From assembly GCA_028641055.1 (NCBI GenBank), contig CM054057.1, forward strand, positions 720,374,310-720,438,309: a stretch of DNA of 64,000 bases, in the 5' to 3' direction. Position 1 is the stretch's first letter, and each line of letters starts with the position of its first letter. The notes under the pieces are model-generated. The model worked only from the letters and a program-made list of their open reading frames with translations, ran no database searches and was not told the DNA's origin. Positions 56,325-64,000 of the stretch are shown here, piece by piece. Source of the stretch: Alopecurus myosuroides (lineage: Eukaryota > Streptophyta > Magnoliopsida > Poales > Poaceae). The position numbers and the translations under genes were made by a program.

Positions 56325-57887
56325 TGATGCTATGGATGGCGTGTTGGGAACCCCAAGAGGAGCGTGTGATGAGTACAACGGTAAGAATTTCCCTCAATTA
56401 AGAACCAAGGTTATCAATCCAGTAGGAGAAAGAGGATCTTCGGAAAGTTGATACCACTGCCGGTAGTGATGGAGCCTCACCGATGTCAGCAACAACGCGG
56501 AACCTGCACACAACACAACCAAACAACTTTGTCCGAACGGTCGAGTGAGGTTGTCAATCTCACCGGTCTTACTGAAAACAAAGATTAGACGTATAGTGTG
56601 GAAAGAAAGCAGGGAATTGTAGTGGTTTGTTTAACAGTGTAGGAAAATGGACTGGGGTTCATAGGTTCACTAGTGGTGTCTCTCCATAAAAGATAGCATG
56701 TTGGGTGAACAAATTACAGTTGGGCAATTGACAAATAGAGGTTTCGCCGTAGTGCACATTCATGACATGATGACTACTATGATATTTAGTGCAGGCATTA
56801 CAACAATATACATAAACCGTAATCCAACTGCATCTATGACTAATAATCCACCCTCAGGTTATTATCCGAACCCCCTTAGGTATTAAGTTGCAAGCAACAG
56901 ATAATCGCATTAAGCAATGTGTGTAATGTAAGCAATGATTGTGCACGCGGGCACTCACACCGCTATTTTCTCCCTAGTGGCAGCAGCACATCCTCCCCCG
57001 TCACGTTTCTGTCACTCGGGCACAGGCGAAAAGGAGGCATGAACCCATCTATCAAGCATAAATACTCCCTCTTGGAGTCACTAGCAACTACTTAGCCAGA
57101 GCAACCACTAGCAACGGAAATCATGCAAGATCACAAATAACATATGCAATAAAGACTATAATCAACTTGGCATAAGTTCAATATTCATCGGATCCCAGCA
57201 AACACAACACACAGAATTACATAAGAACAATCTCGATCATGTTAGGCAGCTCACGAGATCTAAACATTGAGGCATAGGAGGAGAAGACAACCATCTAGCT
57301 ACTGCTATGGACCCGTAGTCCAAGGATGAACTACTCATGCATCACTCCGGAGGCAGGAATGGTGATGAAGAGGCCTCCGGTGATGATCTCCTCTCCGGTA
57401 GGGTGCCAGGAGACAGCTTCAGAACCCCCTGATCTAGGGTTGACGACGACGGCGGTTGTGGAACTTTTTGGGGATTTTTTATCAGGTGCCTAGGATTTTC
57501 CTTCGGAGGGGAATAAATAGGCGAAAGGGCGACGTCGGTGGGCCACCAGGGCGGCCTCACCACCCCTAGGCGCGGCCAAGGGGGGTCGCGTCTGGCTATG
57601 GTGAGGGCCCCCTGGTGCCCGTCTTCGAATCCTCTTCGGACTTCTGGATGCTTCCGGGGAAAATAAGAACTTCGGGATTCGTGGGGTCCAATTCCGAGAA
57701 TATTTCCAGAACAACTTTTCTGAACTAAAAAATAGCAGAAAATAGGGAACTGGCACTTGGCATCTTGTTAATAGGTTAGTCCCGGAAAACATGTAAAAAA
57801 TGCTATAAAGAAGAGAGAAAACATGTAGCAATTGGCATAATATCAACATGGAACATCAAAAATTATAGATACGTTGAAGACGTATCA
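56325..57887 (-). mobile_element. Element F LTR (1563 bp, Athila-like)
   Basis: Full LTR on the - strand, TGATACGTC at 57887 to GCATCA at 56325, colinear with 32527-34085. The primer site adjoins its 3' end and the 3' internal spacer adjoins its 5' end, so it has element-internal sequence on both sides. Confidence 0.9.
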
Positions 57888-60444
57888 AGCATCCCCAAGC
57901 TTAGTTCCTACTCGTCCTCGAGTAGGTAAACGATAAAACAAAATAATGTCTGAGGTGACATGCTACCACATAATCTTGATCATAATATGTAAAGCAGAGC
58001 ATGTAAACTAGGATCAAATGAACTAAAGTTGTGATCTATATTTGATATCAACAAGTAATGCATAAACAAAGAAGAAAGAAGTAAAACTTTTAATGAATCA
58101 ATACTAAAAGACTATCAACCATGCAAAGTTTATTAGAGATGATTTAACCTTTCAAGAACAACAATATCATGCACGTCAAACAATCTTCACAACCCCTGTT
58201 AGGATCAAGTCAAGCTTTCCACACGATGCAATGCTTGAATCTTAAACTATTTGCGCACTAAAAAGAAGCAAGTGTTCTGCGTTGGTCCCTGGCATCGGGA
58301 TGTTATGGCAAAGAGAACATTAGGGGGGGTTGGAAGGTCAATGGAAGAAAGTCGCACAAAGCTGAAAATGGTCATCAGACAAGAGAAAGTCTTACAACCG
58401 AAGCTATGCAAGGAGTAGGGATTGCCACACAACGGATGCACATAGAGCTATAAGTGTATGAAAGCTCTCCAATAGAACTAGTGGGGGTGCAACTTGCTTG
58501 CTCACGAGACCTAGAGCTCATTTGAGGAGGCTCATCATTGGAATATACAAGCCAAGTTCTATAATGTAAAATTTCCCACATAGTTATGAATGAATGATAA
58601 TATGAAAACTTTCTCCAAACTGAAGCATTGGTGCTAAACATGAAGCACAAGTATGGTATAAAGGATAGTGATGCGCCCCCTCTCTCTTTATTCTCTCTTT
58701 GGCCCTTTTTTTTCTTTTTGGGCTTTTTTTATATATATATCCTCACCGGTAGGGGCATCATCCTATATTACAATGAATCATCACACTTTTAGTACTCATA
58801 ACTCATAATGGAATATCTCTGATGTATCCAACTGCATGCTCGTGCCAGTGTACCAGTATGCATAAATAACCATAATGTTCATCATCAAGTAACATAATGG
58901 AGGTGGATGTTGTACATCAATATATCTCGGAATGGCTATGGAAATGCCATGATAGGTAGGTATGGTGGTTGTTCTGAGGAAGAATATATGGGCTTATGTG
59001 TAGGAGAACAAAGTCCTCCCACGGGATTTGGAAGCACTGGCAAAGTTTGCACCAACTCTCAATGTGAGAAAGGGCAATGCACAGTACCAAAGAGGCTAGC
59101 AAATATGGATGGTGGAAGTGTCAGGAACCGCAACATAGACTCACGAGTTAAAAGGTTGCAGCAAGCAAATCATCTTTACAAGGCACAATGCAAATCACTC
59201 TAAGAGGGTCCGTGGCAGTGACAAGTAACTGTTAGCTACCCCGACCGTAGCGTGTAACAAAAGGCCGATCAGACATGTATCACTCGTAGCAATCATATAT
59301 TATTATTTCTATCAGCTGGTAATTTAAGTGTGGCACAGTGAAGTAGTTTAGTGATCTACAAGACCATGCAAATTTTTCCACTATACCAACTACCACATAA
59401 GCATTTCTATTCCCAACCAAGCACATATATATGACAACAACAACTCTCTCTAAGCATATAGAAAAGAAAACTAGAGAGTACTAACAGCTCTGAATAAGAT
59501 ATGAATGCAAACCAGGAGCTAAATAAATGCAGCAACCAGACAAACATTAAGAATACAAAGTATTCCCATGAAAAAGCGGAGCGCGTCACTCTTCAATAAA
59601 AGAATGATGGGGTCCAACCAAGATTATTGCAAAAATAAAAACAAAATAAACTCAAAAATAAAAGACGCTCCAAGTAAAGCACATAAGATGTGACTCAATA
59701 AAAATATAGTTTCACTAGAAGTGACCTGATAATTTATCGATGAAGAAGGGGATGCCTTGGGCATCCCCAAGCTTAGATGCTTGAGTATTCTTGGAATTTG
59801 CTGATATGTACCTACGGGGAATCCCAAGATTAGTCTCTTCACTCTTCTTGATCACGTCATATCATCCTCTTCTCTTGACCCTTGAAAACTTCCTTCACAC
59901 CAAACTTCTCACATTCTTCATTAGCAACGTTAGTGCAATCGAAATAATAAATTCACATGGTTCAGTTTCAACACAAGACTAACACTCATAAACATATTAG
60001 CTACTGTCACAAATACTTTTAAAACTCTTTCTCAAAAGAACACGAAAAGAAAGAGATTAAGATGCAAATGCAATTATTGGCAGAAATTTGTCAAAACAGG
60101 ACGTAAAGATGATTTTTTTCGAAAATATTCTGTTGCTAAAATCAAAAAGCGTTCAACTAAGAAAAGTTGTGTATATATCCCAGGATTACTCACAAAAACA
60201 GTCAGGTCATTTTGAATTTTCTGTGATTTTATACGAATTTAACAGTGGATAGCAGAAATCTGTTTTCTGCGCAGAAATCCGAAATATAGAATCAACTTTC
60301 CACTAGAGGCTTTACTAGGCTCAACAAAGACACAAAATAAAAGATACAGCGGGGTTGCTAAGGAAATAGACAACACCCAGGTGCAAAGCACACAGAAAGA
60401 AACGACGGAAAACGGGTTGAAAACGGAGAAATAAAACGGGTTGT
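57888..60444 (-). mobile_element. Element F 3' internal non-coding region
   Basis: Begins with 'aagcttggggatgct' before the LTR on the - strand and is colinear with 34086-35760 of element E, up to the shared 'aggaaatagacaacacccag' block. It contains about 0.8 kb more than E in 58240-59240, including the block also found at 45412-45560 and a TATATATA run at 58731-58740. No gag or pol is reached: the element is cut at 60444 by element G. Confidence 0.75.
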
Positions 60445-63400
60445 TGTCGCACCCGGACTTCTAGGGGATACTCACAGTCGCTGAATAGTAGAACAAATGG
60501 CTTACGGGGCATACCGGCACCCGCATCTCAATATGAGCAGGCCAACACGTGAACGTGTGACAACCATTCTCTACTATCCATCGTCTGCGCAAACCATCCC
60601 ATAGAAATCAGGACACTTCCGTTGACGTACTTCAAAACATACACACATGGTACGTCAACGGCATTTGAACAAGTGATATCACAACAGATCTCTAAGACAC
60701 AAAAGATTGAAATAAGTTGCAAATGGCTCTCACTAGAGCAGAGATAGCAAATACAATCATCCAGAGGACACATGTCCCAACATATCATCATTACAACACA
60801 GCGGAAGCATTCAACATGTCTGAGTACAGACAAGATCCAACTAGGCCTAAGAGGCCGGAAACGAAAAGACGGAGCCCATCCACGAAGTCTCGGATCCTGC
60901 CCGGGTCCGCTATCTACTCGTCAGCAGCCTCGTCATACTCCACGTAGTAGCCACCATGGAGATCCTCGGAAAACGTAGTCTGCGGAAACCACAGCCCCAA
61001 AGGGGTCAGTACATAAACGTACTGGCAAGCAAGACTCACAGTTCACCAAAGTGTAGCCCGTCAACACCAAGCACATATGCTCTGGGTTCAACGGAAGGAA
61101 GGGGATACAAAAGATGCTGCAACTGGCTGCTCTAACCAACTACAGAGACATGCTACAACTTCCGGCTATCAGAAAAGGGATAAGATAGCGTATCGTAACC
61201 AACTATACTAACCACCAAACAAACCCATCCTGGATCTCGCCCCTTATCCAAAGAAGCAATCCGAGGATAACTCACACAGTGGATTAGTGATGGTTCAGAT
61301 TGTTGTGTCAATAAGCCTATTACTAGTCAAGTTATCATTAGTTAGGTGTAAGTTGTTCTGAGTACTTGTTAGCCAGTACTTTCACCAAGTAATCCATAAC
61401 CGCGGAAAACACGGCTTCTCGAGAAGATTTATCCCTGCAGGGGTGCACCAATTTGGCCGTACACGTAAGAATAACCCGCCAGATGGAATGGCCTTTCCAC
61501 CAAGCGGGGCACTCAACACAACTCAACTCTTCTTCGCATCAAGCCCAAAGAACCCCGTGCAGTGAGCGCACGGCTAATCAAGCCCCACGAAGAAAGGGGA
61601 CCCTCATAGCACTCTAAGAACGTGTCTCCCTAAATGCCGACTACAAAAGTTCCACCCTGGCGCCAAGGGTTCGCACCTGCAATATGCATGCGGCAAATGG
61701 AAACCCGAACTAAATGAGGCGATTTGGACGAGATGCGAATCGAATCAAATTGAGGGGGGCGCCCTACTCGCTTCCCACATGCGGTTAGTGCGCTCATCAT
61801 GGATCAGTAGACAAGACCCTTTTCCTAATTAGGGTCGACACTAGCAGGCTTCAAAACCACGCCGGGCCTCCTGCCGGTGCCTTATCAGCAAATTATTATT
61901 ACCTCAAAATTAACAGGTTGTTGTTTTTAACATCGAGCCCCAGAACATAAAGAATATAGTAACAGAAAGTAACGGGTGACAGACTCGAGCAAAACAACCC
62001 TAAGCATGCTAGTAAGACACGGGCACAAGCAAAGGGGTTATAGGAGTGGGGGTGAGGCAATATCAGGGTTAAAGGGTACATGTGATAGGTTCGTAACAGG
62101 AGCAACGATTCATAGGGCTAGCAGAATAGACAACGGAAAGTATCGGTATCCAATGTTGAAAGGAACGCAATGGTTCATGTGAGTGAATACTTGCCTGCAA
62201 ACTCAGCAGCCTGGTACTGAGCTAGATCCTTAGAAGGGGTGTCGTAAGTATCGTCGGTCTCAACGTCGTCGTTTATGCGAGAAGAAGCAAACAAACAATG
62301 CAAAGAGATAAACAATCAATAACATGGCAGAGTGCACAAACATGGGATGATGCATGACCATATAATTGATGCATCAGAAATAAACTAGTTGACAGGATAG
62401 CAACATGATTAAATGGACCCATATGCAATTGGATTGCATACGGAAAGCCCATGAATTAAGGGTGAAACAATTGTTCTATAACTAATCATCATGTGTAAGT
62501 GAATTAGCATGATGCATGGAGGAGAAAAAACAGTAAAATAACAACAATAGAATCAATTGGAAATAAGGTTTACCAATTTTGGAATTTTATTTATTAAGTT
62601 AAGAAATTTTGGTTTCTTAAAGGTGTCACACAAGCATTTGTTGTTTTCACCACTTTAAATTGTTCAAAACAGATAACAAAAGTCACATTTGATAAGAACA
62701 CACAATTTTAGGTGGAATACATGTTTCACTTGTTGAAAAAGGATTTCAAATAAATTATTTATGAATTAAACAAGTTTAAGCAAGAATTAAATGAATTTAA
62801 TTCAAACATGAACTTATTTGAATTTTTTATTTGTGCAAAACATTAAGTGAGATTCATATTTGAAAAGCTTATACTTTTATGGTTTGAAAACATATTTTAT
62901 ATGTCCCAAAAGAATTTAATTTGATCAAGTTATGAATTTAACCATATTAAATGATTTAAACAAGGTTTAATTTATTTAACCAATTTTAATTATTCAAAAC
63001 ATGAAACAAAATTTATATTTGGAAAGGTGGTTTAATTTTTCATGGAAAACATATTTCATTTGTTGCAATTGGATTTAAAATGAGCAAGTTATTAATTTGG
63101 CAATTTTAAATGCAATAAATAAGAAACAGTTATTTTCAGCAATTTAAATTATTCAAAACAGCAAACAAAGTTGATATTTGGAAAGTACATGAAAAATTGA
63201 GTGGAAAACATATTTAGTTTGTGGAATTTGGAATTTTTATGCCCAAGTTATGAATTTTGCAAAATTAAGTGAATTAAACAAGTTTTCAAATATTGCACCA
63301 ATTTAAAATATTCAAAACAGTAAACAAATTTTATTGATAAGGTTGAAAACATGTAGAAAATGTTTCACTGAACATTTTGAGCTATTAAACATAATTTTTG

Positions 63401-64000
63401 GGTGATTATTGAATTTATTATGCAATTTTCCATAATCATTCTTATTCTGCCATTTTTAGTAAACAGAGGGAAACATGCTCAAAATTAATTCAATTGTGAC
63501 CAAATAAAATACCAATGTGTAGAGTTTGTTAAGACAAATTTTTAGAGCCCAAGTTTGCTTAAATTGGATGAACCAAACTCAAGTTATGAAATTCGAAAGT
63601 TTCCAAATTTTATTGCATTTTCAGTAATTAATTATTTAGTGCAAAAATTGTTACAGAAACATGTTGCAATTTTGTTACTAATGGAAAGGGCACAAGATTT
63701 TGAATCCACAGAAATTTGAATCATTCAATTTGGAGCAAAATTGGATTTGTTATGGATTTTAGAGTTAATTGCTCAGATCTGACTTTTTGAACTTCGGGCA
63801 GAAAAGAACAAAACAGAAATAAAAAGGTGGGGGTTAGCGGGATCGAATGGCGCGCAAGGGTTCTAGCCAGTGGGGTGGTGACTCGAGTTGTGATAGGAAG
63901 GGAGCAGCGGTGAGGATAAGGTGTTGCGCGCGGATGTTGGTCTGAAACTGAACGGAACGTTCTGTTCCTCGACCACGACAGGGACAGCGATCGGTGGCGG
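60445..64000 (-). mobile_element. Element G: long gypsy-type LTR, runs past the window end
   Basis: The left end 'tgtcgcacccgg' is the reverse complement of an LTR terminus ending ...GTGCGACA, like element B's GTCGTGACA. The layout parallels element B's LTR: a region with 'actaggcctaagaggccgg' (B: 'aaaaaggcctaagaggctgc'), then coding-poor sequence, then a long AT-rich part and a GC-rich part at the window edge. At least 3.56 kb. Frames within it (for example 60717-60947) are short and without domains. Confidence 0.65.
62640..63470. repeat. Degenerate AT-rich tandem repeat, period about 155-170 bp
   Basis: The motif 'tttaaattattcaaaacag(t)aaacaaa' recurs at about 62651, 62818, 62988, 63143 and 63302, each followed by 'atttggaaag' and 'ggaaaacatatttcattt' blocks. 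The copies are diverged. Confidence 0.75.

Noticed and set aside
1..64000. tRNA, rRNA or other structured RNA genes
   Set aside because: Short tRNA-like matches are only primer binding sites complementary to tRNA 3' ends. No cloverleaf or rRNA core sequence was recognised by eye.

Overview
This is plant nuclear DNA from a large grass genome, most likely Triticeae (wheat, barley or a relative). The grounds are the types of LTR retrotransposon and their deep nesting, a Stowaway MITE with a TA duplication, a Helitron, GT-AG introns and one plant-type multi-exon gene. No prokaryotic, organellar or viral gene set is present. Transposable elements in several states of decay make up most of the window. 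Family and lineage names come from recognising motifs, not from a database search.

Layout. (1) 1-7217: an Athila-like Ty3/gypsy element (A, + strand) with a decayed gag-pro region. Its 5' LTR is split by an inverted solo LTR of the same family (323-1946, TSD gtatg). (2) 7218-32526: a decayed Tekay/Del-like chromovirus (B, - strand, LTR about 3.6 kb) sits in A's 3' LTR. B is split by a Tat-lineage element (C, 11762-29085, - strand). C carries gag, protease, RT, two RNase H domains and integrase, plus a separate antisense ORF with its own TATA box and intron-like gaps. C's 3' LTR is split by a non-coding, minisatellite-rich element (D, 12216-17526, perfect TSD ccggt). The nest is therefore four deep, A(B(C(D))), with target duplications marking C and D. 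(3) 32527-37775: a second Athila-like element (E, - strand) with a nearly readable gag-pro region and no RT or integrase, abutting B's truncated LTR. (4) 37776-39148: the end of a third gypsy LTR with an initiator-Met-type primer site. (5) 39149-43569: an apparently complete 4.4-kb Helitron (- strand) with a captured coiled-coil exon and a nested TIR element. (6) 43570-48110: Copia LTR remnants, an Athila-like scrap, a decayed viroplasmin-like gene and a 168-bp LTR followed by GC-rich repeats. (7) 48110-55300: a low-repeat island with the one convincing intact host gene. It is a 12-exon TauE/SafE-family membrane transporter gene (50534-54087), with a Stowaway MITE in intron 2. A short convergent two-exon hypothetical gene lies downstream. 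(8) 55600-64000: a LINE fragment, a third Athila-like element (F) whose LTR has internal sequence on both sides, and the start of another very long gypsy LTR (G) that runs off the window and contains an AT-rich repeat of about 160 bp period.

Only the TauE/SafE gene looks like a working cellular gene. The most unusual biology is in element C (convergent sense and antisense transcription units in one retrotransposon) and element D (repeated polypurine-tract-like motifs and arrays of small hairpins in an element with no protein).
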